A stretch of 64,000 nucleotides of DNA from Microbacterium maritypicum (lineage in GTDB: Bacteria > Actinomycetota > Actinomycetes > Actinomycetales > Microbacteriaceae). The translations under genes and the position numbers were made by a program. The stretch's first letter is position 1. Every line of letters starts with the position of its first letter. The stretch spans positions 992,001-1,056,000 of the forward strand of contig NZ_WAAQ01000001.1 of the NCBI RefSeq assembly GCF_008868125.1, read 5' to 3'. Under the pieces are notes generated by a model. The model was given only the letters and a program-made list of their open reading frames with translations, did not search any database and was not told the DNA's origin. This document shows positions 33,072 through 41,534 of the stretch, in pieces.

Positions 33072-35765
33072 TCACCCGGTGTTCTGCAGGCCGGCGGCCA
33101 CACCGCTGACGGACAGCAGCAGCAGCCGCTGCTGTTCCGGGTCGGCGCCGGAGCCGGTCGGATCCTCTGCGGCCGAGCGGAGGGCCCGCAGCGCGCGCAG
33201 CTGCAGCAGCGAGAGCGCGTCGACGTAGGGGCTGCGCAGCTGCACGGCGCGCTGCAGCACGGGCTTGTTCTCGAGCAGGCTCTCGCCCCCGGTGAGACGG
33301 ATCACCCAGCGCCGCGTGGTCGCGAGCTCGTCGAGCACGAGCTGTGCCAGATCGTCGCGGTCGCCGAGGGCCAGGTACTGACGGGCGATGCGCTCGTCGG
33401 TCTTGGCGAGACTCATCGCGACGTTGTCGATCATGGTGCGAAGCAGCGGCCACTCCCGGTACGCCTCCACGAGCAGCTCTTCGTCGCCGACCGCGTCCAG
33501 GGCGGTGCCGAGTCCGAACCATCCGGCCAGGTTGATGCGGGCCTGCGTCCAGGCGAACACCCACGGGATGGCCCGCAGGTCTTCCAGCGATTCGACTGAG
33601 AGCCCCCGGCGGGCGGGGCGGGAGCCGAGAGCCAGCAGCCCGATCTCCTCCATCGGGGTCACGGTGGCGAACCAGGGGGCGAAGCCCTCCGCCTTCACGA
33701 GCGAGAAGAAACGCTCCCGGGAGGCCGCGTCCATGATCGAGGCGACCTCGGCATAGCGGGCGGCCGCCCGGCTCGTGCGCTCCTCCTCGGTGGGGGAGGA
33801 GGCCAGCAGCGTCGCCGCCGCGACCTGGTCGATGTGCCGCATGGCGATCGCGGGCTCGCCGTAGCGGGCGAAGATGACCTCGCCCTGCTCGGTGAGCTTG
33901 AACCGGCCGTCGACCGAGTGCGGAGGCTGCGCGAGGATCGCGGAGTTGGCGGGCCCGCCGCCGCGGCCGAGCGCACCGCCGCGACCGTGGAAGAGGGTCA
34001 GCTCGATGTCGGATTCCTGCGCCCACCGTGCGATCTTCTCCTGCGCCTCGTACAGGGCGAGGTTCGCGGCGACGGGGCCGACGTCCTTCGACGAGTCCGA
34101 GTAGCCGAGCATGACTTCGAGCCGATTGCCGGTGGCGGCCATGCGCTCGCGGAACTCGGGGAACGTCACGGCCTCCGCGAGGATGCCGGGTGCCGCCTGC
34201 AGATCGGCGAACGTCTCGAACAGGGGCACCACGTCGAGCACCGGGGCGTCGTCACCGAGCGCGTAGCGGGCGAGACGGTGCACGTTCGCGAGGTCGGAAG
34301 CCGCCTGGGTGAAGGAGACGACGTAGCGCCCGGCGGCGCGCAGGCCACGGTCGTTCTGGATGTCCGCGATCGCGCGGAACACCTCCAGCACCTCCTCGGT
34401 CTGCGCGCTGATGGCCTCGCCGGCATCGAGCTCGGCCAGGGCCTTCGCGTGCACCTGGGAGTGCTGGCGCACCTCGAGCTCCGTGAGGTGGAAGCCGTAG
34501 GTCTCGACCTGCCAGATCAGGTGCTGCACGCCGCCGAACGCGTGCCGCTTCGCTCCGGCGTCCGCGAGCGAGGACTGCACCGCGCGCAGATCCGCGAGCA
34601 GTTCCTCAGGACGCGAGTACGCCTGAGTGCTGTCACCGTGACGGGTCGCGGCGACGCGACGCGCCAGCACCAGCAGCACGCGACGGTGCGGCTCGTCGGG
34701 CGAGCGGGTGGCGAGTTCGGCCGCCAGGTTCGGCTCCGCCGCGGCGAACCGCTCCCACAGCGCCGTGACCTCGGCGCTGGGCGGAGTGTCGTCGGAGGCG
34801 AGAGTGAGGGTGCGGCCGATGCGATCGAGCGCGCGCTCGAGACCGCGCAGCACATGGTCGGCCGCGATCTGGGAGGCCTCGCGGGTCACGGATGCCGTCA
34901 CGAAGGGGTTCCCGTCGCGGTCGCCGCCCACCCAGGAGCCGATCCGCACGAAGGCGGGAACGACCGGGGCGGTGGCGCCGGAGTCCTCTCCGCGGAGCGC
35001 ATCGTCGATGCGGCGGTACACGTGCGGCACCGTCGTGAAGAGCGTCTCGTCGAACACCCCCATCACGGTGCGGACCTCGTCGGTCGGGGAGGGCTTCTGC
35101 GACCGCAGCGGGGCCGTGCGCCAGAGGGTGTCGATCTCCTCCAGCATCCGGCGGCGGGCACGGTGCTCCTCCGAGCCGCCCTCGCTCGCGGCATCGTGCT
35201 GCGTGAGCAGCTCGGACAGGCGGCGGATGCTCGACGACACCGCGCGTCGGCGGGCCTCGGTGGGGTGCGCCGTGAAGACCGGGTGGAAGCGGAGCCCCTC
35301 CAGTCGGCGGCGGGCCTCGTCGTCGCCGACCTCGGTGCGCAGCCGCGCGTACGCGGTCGCGACGGTGTCGGCGGCGTCCTCCCGGCCCGGCTGTCCGGCG
35401 CGCTCGCGCAGCACGCGCACGCGCTGGTGCTCCTCGGCGAGGTTCACGAGGTGGAAGTAGCAGGTGAACGCGCGGGCGACCTCGTCGGCCCGAGCCACCG
35501 TGAACGACTCGGCGATCGCCGCCGCGCGCTCGAAGGCGTCGGAGGTCTCCTCGTCATAGGCCTGGATCGTCGCCAGACGCAGCCGTTCGACGTCTTCGAA
35601 GAGGTCGTCGCCGCCGGCTTCGCGCAGCACCTGCCCGAGCAGCTGCCCGAGCATCCTGACATCGGTGCGCATGGCATCGGGGATGCCGCGGCCGGCTTCG
35701 AATCGGCCGATCACGCGGATGGCCTCGGTGTTCGTGGGCTCGGAGAAGGAGTGTGCGGGGGTCAC
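33072..35765 (-). CDS. ppc: Phosphoenolpyruvate carboxylase
   Basis: Replenishes oxaloacetate by carboxylating phosphoenolpyruvate. 897 residues, full length: catalytic histidine in 'VFTAHPTEARRR', 'GSWVGGDRDGNPFVTASVT', 'LEVRQHSQVH', 'LEVMLGYSDSSKDVG', glycine loop 'FHGRGGALGRGGGP', and the canonical C-terminus ending 'QNTG'. The frame continues 14 codons upstream, but GTG 35765 sits six bases after TACTCT, the leaderless arrangement seen elsewhere here, and gives the usual N-terminus. Confidence 0.97.
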   Translation of the reverse strand: MTPAHSFSEPTNTEAIRVIGRFEAGRGIPDAMRTDVRMLGQLLGQVLREAGGDDLFEDVERLRLATIQAYDEETSDAFERAAAIAESFTVARADEVARAFTCYFHLVNLAEEHQRVRVLRERAGQPGREDAADTVATAYARLRTEVGDDEARRRLEGLRFHPVFTAHPTEARRRAVSSSIRRLSELLTQHDAASEGGSEEHRARRRMLEEIDTLWRTAPLRSQKPSPTDEVRTVMGVFDETLFTTVPHVYRRIDDALRGEDSGATAPVVPAFVRIGSWVGGDRDGNPFVTASVTREASQIAADHVLRGLERALDRIGRTLTLASDDTPPSAEVTALWERFAAAEPNLAAELATRSPDEPHRRVLLVLARRVAATRHGDSTQAYSRPEELLADLRAVQSSLADAGAKRHAFGGVQHLIWQVETYGFHLTELEVRQHSQVHAKALAELDAGEAISAQTEEVLEVFRAIADIQNDRGLRAAGRYVVSFTQAASDLANVHRLARYALGDDAPVLDVVPLFETFADLQAAPGILAEAVTFPEFRERMAATGNRLEVMLGYSDSSKDVGPVAANLALYEAQEKIARWAQESDIELTLFHGRGGALGRGGGPANSAILAQPPHSVDGRFKLTEQGEVIFARYGEPAIAMRHIDQVAAATLLASSPTEEERTSRAAARYAEVASIMDAASRERFFSLVKAEGFAPWFATVTPMEEIGLLALGSRPARRGLSVESLEDLRAIPWVFAWTQARINLAGWFGLGTALDAVGDEELLVEAYREWPLLRTMIDNVAMSLAKTDERIARQYLALGDRDDLAQLVLDELATTRRWVIRLTGGESLLENKPVLQRAVQLRSPYVDALSLLQLRALRALRSAAEDPTGSGADPEQQRLLLLSVSGVAAGLQNTG

Positions 35766-35771
35766 ACTTCG

Positions 35772-35777
35772 AGAGTA
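35772..35777 (-). promoter_or_regulatory. -10 box of a leaderless promoter for ppc
   Basis: TACTCT on the minus strand, six bases (CGAAGT) before the GTG at 35765. It decides the start codon of ppc. Confidence 0.55.
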
Positions 35778-35863
35778 TCCCTCGTCAGAGGAGTGTCCTG
35801 CACGCATGACGATCTGCTTCGCGATCGGGCGATGACGAGAGGCGCCGAGGCCTGTCGGCGACC

Positions 35864-35869
35864 TACGAT
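35864..35869 (+). promoter_or_regulatory. -10 box of a leaderless promoter for nhaA
   Basis: TACGAT followed by seven bases and ATG 35877. The G-run between them is too close to the ATG to act as a ribosome binding site. Confidence 0.55.
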
Positions 35870-35876
35870 GGGGGGA

Positions 35877-37046
35877 ATGCGCATCTCAGCGAACCCCCTC
35901 CGCGGGCAGCAGTTCCCTGCCGTCCTCCTCCTCATCGCGGCCGGCCTCGGACTCCTGCTTGCGAACCTGCCGACGCACGACGCGCTCGCCGCCTTCCTCG
36001 ATCTCCACATCGCGATCCCCGGCACGGCCCTGGATCTGTCGATCGCGCACTGGGTGTCCGACGGCCTTCTCGCCGTCTTCTTCCTCGTCGTGGCCATCGA
36101 GCTGCGCCACGAGCTGACCCACGGCGAGCTCGACTCCCCGCGCAAGGCCGTGCAGCCCGCCATCGCGGCGACCGGCGGCGTGCTGGTCCCGATCGCGGTG
36201 TACCTGCTGATCGCCGGCGGCGACAGCACGACGGCTCCGGGCTGGCCCATCCCCACGGCGACCGATATCGCGTTCGCCCTCGGCGTGCTGGCGATGTTCG
36301 GCAAGGGACTGCCCTCGCGCGTCCGCGTCTTCCTGCTCGCCCTCGCGATCCTCGACGACATCATCGGCATCATCTTCATCGCCGTGCTGTTCGCCGATGA
36401 CGTGCAGTGGCTGCTGTTCGGGCTCGCGATCGTCGGCGTTGCCGTCTTCTGGGCGCTGAGCAGACTGCTGCACGCCAAGGGCCACCCGCTGATCGCCGTC
36501 GCCATGGCCCTGGTCGGCGTGATCACCTGGGGTCTGGTCGCCTCCTCCGGCATCCACGCCACGATCGCCGGCGTGCTGCTCGGTCTCGTGATGTCGCCCG
36601 TGCCCGCCGGGCGTACCAGGCACGCACTCGAGCCGTCCGTGAACGGCGCCATCCTGCCGCTGTTCGCCTTCGTCGCGGCGTTCGTGGTGATCCCCGCCGT
36701 CTCGATCACCGAGCTGTCGCCGGCGTTCTGGGCGATCGTGGTCGCGTTGCCCGTGGGCAAGATCATCGGCATCTCGCTGTTCGGCTGGCTCGCGATGCGC
36801 ATCCGGCCGAAGGGCGCCGATCCTGCGCTGCCGTTCGCCGACATCCTCGCCGCCGGTGCCCTCGGCGGCATCGGCTTCACCGTTTCGCTGCTGCTGGCGA
36901 ACCTCGCTTTCGCCGACGACGGCGGCATCAGGGACCAGGCGATCCTCGGTGTGCTCGTGGGGTCGTTGATCGCTCTCGTGTTCTCCGGGATCATCGTCTC
37001 CCTGCGGGCGCGCTGGTACCGTCGGGTCGCGTCCGCATCGTCATGA
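35877..37046 (+). CDS. nhaA: Na+/H+ antiporter NhaA
   Basis: Electrogenic membrane exchanger that expels sodium and regulates internal pH. 389 residues, about 12 helices, with 'FFLVVAIELRHELTHGELDSPRKAVQPAIAATGGVLVPI', 'PIPTATDIAFALGVLAMFGKGLP', the ion-binding aspartate pair in 'LAILDDIIGIIFIAVLF' and 'GGIGFTVSLLLANLAF'. ATG 35877 is preferred over an in-frame ATG nine bases upstream because of the leaderless promoter spacing. Confidence 0.95.
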   Translation: MRISANPLRGQQFPAVLLLIAAGLGLLLANLPTHDALAAFLDLHIAIPGTALDLSIAHWVSDGLLAVFFLVVAIELRHELTHGELDSPRKAVQPAIAATGGVLVPIAVYLLIAGGDSTTAPGWPIPTATDIAFALGVLAMFGKGLPSRVRVFLLALAILDDIIGIIFIAVLFADDVQWLLFGLAIVGVAVFWALSRLLHAKGHPLIAVAMALVGVITWGLVASSGIHATIAGVLLGLVMSPVPAGRTRHALEPSVNGAILPLFAFVAAFVVIPAVSITELSPAFWAIVVALPVGKIIGISLFGWLAMRIRPKGADPALPFADILAAGALGGIGFTVSLLLANLAFADDGGIRDQAILGVLVGSLIALVFSGIIVSLRARWYRRVASASS

Positions 37047-37097
37047 GGAATGTTCCGGCCCTCGCCGCTTCCGGCCGGGTCGATGCAAGGAGGAAGC

Positions 37098-37757
37098 GTG
37101 AGCTCTGAGTCCCCGGCCGCGGCGGACGCTGCCGATCCGCTGCGTCAGGCAGCCGAAACCATGCACGCCGTCCGGGAGCGTTGCGTGTGGTCGCAGCGGA
37201 TCACACACCGCGACCTCGTGCCGTACCTGATCGAGGAGTCGCACGAGGTGATCGACGCCGTCGAGAGCGGCAGCCGCGACGACCTCCGCGAGGAGCTGGG
37301 GGATCTGCTCTGGCAGGTGCTGTTCCATTCGGCGATCGCGGCACAGGACCCGGACGATCCCTTCGACATCGACGACGTGGCACGCACGCTCACCGAGAAG
37401 ATGGTGCGTCGGCATCCGCATGTGTTCGCCGGCGAGGTGGCCGAGACGCCGGAGCAGGTGCTGGTGCACTGGAACGCCGCGAAGGCGGCGGAGAAGCGCA
37501 CCCGCCGCAGCGTGCTCGATGGTGTGCCGCGGGGGATGCCGGCGCTCGCGCTCGCCCAGAAGCTCGCCAATCGCGCGGCGGGAGTGGGCGTCGCGGTGGA
37601 GTCCGCCGCCGCCCCGGCATCGGAGGACGAGCTCGGTGAGGCGCTCCTGGCACTGGTGGCGACGGCGCGTGCGCAGGGCTGGGATGCCGAGCGGGCGCTG
37701 CGCGAGCGGTTGCGCGTACTGGAAGACGACGTGCGGGCCGCCGAAGCCGCATCCTGA
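37098..37757 (+). CDS. mazG: Nucleoside triphosphate pyrophosphohydrolase, MazG family
   Basis: Hydrolyses (often abnormal) nucleoside triphosphates to monophosphates, cleaning the nucleotide pool. 219 residues; metal-binding motifs 'EESHEVIDAVESG' (EExxE) and 'EELGDLLWQVLFHSAIA' (ExxD) belong to the MazG fold, followed by 'EKMVRRHPHVFAGE' and 'GVPRGMPALALAQKLANRAAGVG'. The C-terminal second MazG domain of the E. coli protein is reduced. GTG 37098 has a strong AAGGAGGA, better than ATG 37050. Confidence 0.93.
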   Translation: MSSESPAAADAADPLRQAAETMHAVRERCVWSQRITHRDLVPYLIEESHEVIDAVESGSRDDLREELGDLLWQVLFHSAIAAQDPDDPFDIDDVARTLTEKMVRRHPHVFAGEVAETPEQVLVHWNAAKAAEKRTRRSVLDGVPRGMPALALAQKLANRAAGVGVAVESAAAPASEDELGEALLALVATARAQGWDAERALRERLRVLEDDVRAAEAAS

Positions 37758-37798
37758 TCCCGGCACGGGGGCGTCGGCAGACCTGGGAAGATGGAACC

Positions 37799-39076
37799 GT
37801 GGCTACCGTGAACCCGCCGCGCGGCATGCGCGACATCCTCCCCGCCGACAAGGCCCGCCGTGAGCGCGTGCTCTCCGTCATCCGCGAGCGCTACCGCGCG
37901 CATGGATTCGACGAGATCGAGACGCCCGTCGTCGAGGACTACGATCGCCTGCACGCCGGCATCGGCGGCGACAACGAGAAGCTGTCGTACAACATCCTGC
38001 GCCGCGGCCTCGACGCCGACGCGATCCGCGCTGCCGCCGACGACCCGGCCGCCCTCTCGGACCTCGGCCTGCGCTACGACCTGACCGTGCCGCTCGCGCG
38101 CTTCTACGCCAGCAACCGCGGCCAGCTGCCCACGGTGTTCCGCTCGATCCAGATCGGTCCGGTCTGGCGCGCCGAACGCCCGCAGAAGGGGCGCTACCGC
38201 CAGTTCGTGCAGTGCGACATCGACATCATGGGAGATGACTCGTCGCGCGCCGAGGCCGAGCTGATGGTCGCCTCGCTCGACGCGGTCGACGCGCTCGGTC
38301 TCGACGGTGCGACCGTGCGGATCAACGACCGTCGGGTGCTGGATTGGATGCTGGACAGTTTCGGGTTCACCGCCGAGGAGCGCCCCGGGGTGCTCATCAC
38401 GATCGACAAGCTCGACAAGATCGGGCCCGAGGGTGTGGCGGCCGAGCTGCGTGAGCGCAGCGCCTCCACCGCAGCCGCCGACGCGTTCGATGCGTTCCTG
38501 CGTCGTCCGCAGACCATGGAGTACAACCCGTTCGGCGAGCGGCAGATCCGCAAGGCGCTCCCCGATGGTGCCCCGACCGAGTTGGTCGAGCACCTGGTCG
38601 GAATCGGCGAGGCGGTGGCCGCGGGGCGGGGACACTCCGACATCCCCCTGGTCTTCGATCCGTTCCTCGTGCGGGGCATGGGGTACTACACCGGCACGAT
38701 CTTCGAGCTCGCGCACCCCTCGGTCGGCTACTCGCTCGGCGGTGGCGGTCGCTACGACGGCATGATCGGCCGCTTCCTCGGGCAGCAGGTTCCCGCCGTG
38801 GGCTTCTCGCTCGGCTTCGAGCGCCTCGTCGACCTGATCGCCGACGAGGCCGATGCGACCGCGCAGGCCGTCGTGCTCATCCACGATGCCGACGTTCCGG
38901 TGCACGAGCTCGTCCGGCACAAGGCGGCGCTGATCGCAGGTGGCGCCAGGGTGCGGCTCGAGCGACGCACCAAGAACGTCAAGGCGCTGCTCGAGCGTTC
39001 GGCGGCCGACGGCTACACCGCCTTCGCGACCGTCTCCGCCGGCACCGGCGAGCTGGAGCTCAAGCCGCTGTCCTGA
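37799..39076 (+). CDS. hisS: Histidyl-tRNA synthetase
   Basis: Charges tRNA-His. 425 residues, class II: motif 1 region 'IETPVVEDYDRLHAGIGGDNEKLSYN', 'LRYDLTVPLARFYA', motif 2 'FRSIQIGPVWRAERPQKGRYRQFVQCDIDIMG', histidine-binding 'RGMGYYTGTIFELAHPSVGYSLGGGGRYDGMIG', motif 3 'AVGFSLGFERLVDLI' and the anticodon-binding C-terminal domain. The form lacking several canonical insertions and containing 'DADAIRAAADDP' looks like the actinobacterial/archaeal-like branch. GTG start at 37799. Confidence 0.95.
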   Translation: MATVNPPRGMRDILPADKARRERVLSVIRERYRAHGFDEIETPVVEDYDRLHAGIGGDNEKLSYNILRRGLDADAIRAAADDPAALSDLGLRYDLTVPLARFYASNRGQLPTVFRSIQIGPVWRAERPQKGRYRQFVQCDIDIMGDDSSRAEAELMVASLDAVDALGLDGATVRINDRRVLDWMLDSFGFTAEERPGVLITIDKLDKIGPEGVAAELRERSASTAAADAFDAFLRRPQTMEYNPFGERQIRKALPDGAPTELVEHLVGIGEAVAAGRGHSDIPLVFDPFLVRGMGYYTGTIFELAHPSVGYSLGGGGRYDGMIGRFLGQQVPAVGFSLGFERLVDLIADEADATAQAVVLIHDADVPVHELVRHKAALIAGGARVRLERRTKNVKALLERSAADGYTAFATVSAGTGELELKPLS

Positions 39077-39078
39077 CC

Positions 39079-39108
39079 GGTCTGGTCCGGTCCGGTCCGG
39101 TCCGGTCC
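39079..39108. repeat. Pentanucleotide tandem repeat (GGTCC)n
   Basis: Six consecutive five-base units (first GGTCT, then five GGTCC) begin three bases after the hisS stop. Likely a slippage-prone spacer; no function visible. Confidence 0.85.
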
Positions 39109-39120
39109 GCCGCGCCGGGA

Positions 39121-39198
39121 CACCTGTCGGGTGGATGCACGGATGTCGGGGGAATCGCCGTGGTTCTGCCCGACATCCGCCCGAAGTCCCGACAGGTG
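39121..39198. repeat. Nested inverted repeats downstream of hisS
   Basis: Outer arms CACCTGTCGGG (39121-39131) and CCCGACAGGTG (39188-39198) and inner arms GGATGTCGGG (39141-39150) and CCCGACATCC (39169-39178) are all exact. Together they form one cruciform-like or REP-like structure in the 191-base gap after hisS, and may serve as its terminator. Confidence 0.75.
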
Positions 39199-39267
39199 CA
39201 CCCGGAATGACGGGGCGTCCTTGCTCCCGTTCACGCCGCGTTCACGATGTCGGGGTGGAATCGGGGC

Positions 39268-40089
39268 GTGAGTCGCGTTCGGATACCGGTCGTCGTGCCG
39301 CCTGTCCTGGTCGGGGTGGCACTCGTCGCGCTCCTGGTCGGCCTCCGTCTCGTGCTCCGGCAGCAGGCGGCGCTCGCACGACGGCGGATCGGGAAGCCGC
39401 TGGGCGAGGAAGCGCTCGACGCGGATCGCCTGTGGCGTCGAGGTCTCGACGGAGAGCCCCTCGAACTGCTCGTACTCGGCGACTCGATCGCCGCAGGCCT
39501 CGGGGCCGAGCATCGCAAGGAGACCCTCGGCGGGCGGCTGGCGAAGGCGACGGGACGCCGGATGCATCGGCCGGTGCGGCTGCGCACGGTGGCCGTCGTC
39601 GGCTCGGAGTCGCCCGATCTCCCCGGCCAGCTCGATGCCCTGCCCACGGATTACCGTCCGCACGTGGCCGTGATCGTCGTCGGAGGGAACGACGTGACGC
39701 ACCGGTTGCCCGTGGCGCTGTCCGCACAGCACCTGCACGACACGATCCGCCGGCTGCGTGAGAGAGGGGCCGAGGTCGTCGTGGGCACCTGCCCCGACCT
39801 CGGTGCGCTGCGTGCGGTGCCGCAACCTCTCCGCCGCCTCGCCTCCAGCCTGTCCCGCCGTCTCGCCGAGATCCAGGACGAGACGGCACGGCGGGCGGGC
39901 GCCGAACCGGTCGATCTGCGTCGAGCGGTGGGACCGATGTTCTTCGACGAGCCCGAGGCGATGTTCAGCCTCGACCGCTTCCACCCGAGCGCGCTGGGCT
40001 ATCGCCGCACGGCCGAGGCGCTGCTTCCCGCGGTGTGCCGTGCGGCCGAGGCATCGCTCAGCTCGCGCCGTCTGCCGGTGCCGCGCTGA
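39268..40089 (+). CDS. SGNH/GDSL-type hydrolase, membrane anchored
   Basis: Esterase/lipase-fold enzyme of 273 residues. An N-terminal hydrophobic segment ('IPVVVPPVLVGVALVALLVGL') should anchor it with the catalytic domain outside the membrane. Block I 'VLGDSIAAGLGAEH' has the nucleophile serine, block III 'VGGNDVTHR' the oxyanion asparagine, and 'DRFHPSALGY' the Asp-His pair. GTG 39268 has GGTGGA upstream; ATG 39247 is possible. The 3' end overlaps the convergent VOC gene by 32 bases. Confidence 0.88.
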   Translation: MSRVRIPVVVPPVLVGVALVALLVGLRLVLRQQAALARRRIGKPLGEEALDADRLWRRGLDGEPLELLVLGDSIAAGLGAEHRKETLGGRLAKATGRRMHRPVRLRTVAVVGSESPDLPGQLDALPTDYRPHVAVIVVGGNDVTHRLPVALSAQHLHDTIRRLRERGAEVVVGTCPDLGALRAVPQPLRRLASSLSRRLAEIQDETARRAGAEPVDLRRAVGPMFFDEPEAMFSLDRFHPSALGYRRTAEALLPAVCRAAEASLSSRRLPVPR

Positions 40090-40603
40090 ACGAGGCCGCC
40101 CATTCCGCCACCCGGCGGCTGCTCTCCTCGTCGGAGATGTCCTCCACGCGGGTCATGACCGACCAGCGCACCCCGAACGGGTCGCGGATGCTGGCGAATC
40201 GGTCGCCCGAGACGAAGGGTGCCGGGGCTTCGCGCACGGTCGCTCCCGCGGCGACGGCCTTCTCGACGACCGCATCGACGTCGGAGACGTACAGCCCCAT
40301 CGAGTAGCAGTCGTCGTCGCCCTCGGGGGAGCGCACGAGGCGGTACTCGGCGTTCGGCTCTCCGAGCTGGAGCAGGCCGAGACCGAAGTCGAGGTCGGCG
40401 TGGGCTACGACTCCGCCGAACTCGGTCACGTCGATGACGCGTGCGCCGAAGACCTCGCGGTAGAACTCGATGGCCTGCTTCGCATTCGGGATCGCCAGGA
40501 AGGGAGTGAGCGAGGTGGCGCTGTTCGGGCGGCCGTTCGTCGTGTACGTGCCGCTCGCGCCGGTCGTGGGGGTGTCGTGTGTCGTGGTGTCGTCGTTGCT
40601 CAT
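40058..40603 (-). CDS. VOC/glyoxalase-fold protein (PhnB-like)
   Basis: 181 residues with a disordered Thr-rich N-terminus and one VOC domain: 'TPFLAIPNAKQAIEFYREVFGARVIDVTEFGGVVAHADLDFG', 'GLYVSDVDAVVEKAVAAGATVREAPAPFVSGDRFASIRDPFGVRWSVMTR'. The pattern is that of PhnB/YjdN-type VOC proteins, whose substrates are mostly unknown; some give antibiotic resistance, but nothing here points to that. It converges with and overlaps the SGNH gene end by 32 bases. Confidence 0.85.
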   Translation of the reverse strand: MSNDDTTTHDTPTTGASGTYTTNGRPNSATSLTPFLAIPNAKQAIEFYREVFGARVIDVTEFGGVVAHADLDFGLGLLQLGEPNAEYRLVRSPEGDDDCYSMGLYVSDVDAVVEKAVAAGATVREAPAPFVSGDRFASIRDPFGVRWSVMTRVEDISDEESSRRVAEWAASFSAAPADGAS

Positions 40604-40678
40604 GCCGCCACGCTAGGCCGGGCGAGGTGCCGGCGGCTTGAAGATCCGCGACAGCCTTCGGGCGTCGGCGGTGGACCC

Positions 40679-40684
40679 TACGCT
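40679..40684 (+). promoter_or_regulatory. -10 box of a leaderless promoter for the AraC-type gene
   Basis: TACGCT followed by six bases (GGGCGC) and ATG 40691; no ribosome binding site is present. Confidence 0.6.
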
Positions 40685-40690
40685 GGGCGC

Positions 40691-41485
40691 ATGGTGAATC
40701 CGACCCGTGGTGTGCTGTATCCCGCTCGCCTGCCGCAGTTCCACCGGCTGCCGGCACCGTCGGCGGTGACGGATCTGGTCGCATGGTTCTGGATCCCGGA
40801 GTGGGACATCGCACCAGGGCGCTCCTCGCAGCAGGAGATCGTCGCCTATCCGGCCCTCAACCTCGTCGTCGATGCGGAAGCCGTGACGCTGTCGGGCGCG
40901 ACGACCCGCGCGTCGCACCGCGACCTGCGGGGGAGCGGATGGGCCGTCGGCGCACTTCTGCGTCCGGCGGCGGTCGCTGCGCTGATCGAGGATCCGTCAT
41001 CCCTGGTCGACGGAGAGCGGGTGCTCGACCACGAGGCCGGCGATGTCACCGCGCTTCGTGATGCCGTCGTCTCGGCGATGGGCTCGGACGAAAGGCACAG
41101 AGAGCGTGCGGTCGAGGCTTTCTCCCGCTGGCTCGAGGAGCGCGCGTCACCGGTCGGCGATCCTGCACGCCAGGCCAACGCGGTGATGGACGTGCTGATG
41201 GGCGATGACCCGGCGTTCACCCCGGAGGAGGCGGCGACCAGGCTCGCCGTCTCGGTGCGCACCCTGCAGCGGATGACGCACCGCTACGTCGGCCTCTCAC
41301 CCGCAGCGATGATCCGGCGTCGGCGGTTGCAGGAGGCGGCGCAGCGTGTGCGCGAGGAGCCGGGAGCCGATCTTGCCTCGATCGCCGCCGAGCTCGGCTA
41401 CGCGGATCATGCGCACCTCACGCGCGACTTCCAGACCGTGCTCGGGATCGCCCCACGGGCGTACCGCTCCGAGGCGAGCGGCTGA
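40691..41485 (+). CDS. AraC-family transcriptional regulator
   Basis: 264 residues: an N-terminal DUF6597-like sensory region ('LVAWFWIPEWDIAPGRSSQQEIVAYPALNLVVDAEAVTLSGATTRA', 'GWAVGALLRPAAVAAL') and a C-terminal pair of helix-turn-helices ('TPEEAATRLAVSVRTLQRMTHRYVGLSPAAMIRRRRLQEAAQRVRE', 'DLASIAAELGYADHAHLTRDFQTVLGIAPRAYR'). This layout is common in AraC regulators adjacent to VOC proteins; the VOC gene at 40058 is divergent and a plausible target. The stop codon lies in a 15-base tandem repeat. Confidence 0.9.
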   Translation: MVNPTRGVLYPARLPQFHRLPAPSAVTDLVAWFWIPEWDIAPGRSSQQEIVAYPALNLVVDAEAVTLSGATTRASHRDLRGSGWAVGALLRPAAVAALIEDPSSLVDGERVLDHEAGDVTALRDAVVSAMGSDERHRERAVEAFSRWLEERASPVGDPARQANAVMDVLMGDDPAFTPEEAATRLAVSVRTLQRMTHRYVGLSPAAMIRRRRLQEAAQRVREEPGADLASIAAELGYADHAHLTRDFQTVLGIAPRAYRSEASG

Positions 41486-41515
41486 CCTCCGAGCGGCTGA
41501 CCTCCGAGCGGTGAG
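41476..41515. repeat. 15-base tandem repeat spanning the AraC-type gene stop codon
   Basis: GAGCGGCTGACCTCC occurs at 41476-41490 and 41491-41505, with a partial third unit from 41506. Each unit contains an in-frame TGA, so the gene keeps its stop whatever the copy number. Confidence 0.85.
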
Positions 41516-41534
41516 CCTAGGCCCCGCACGGTTC

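Noticed and set aside
33834..35876. Open frame extending nhaA over 680 codons upstream, antisense to ppc
   Set aside because: No antiporter features before 35877; ppc motifs on the other strand are unambiguous.
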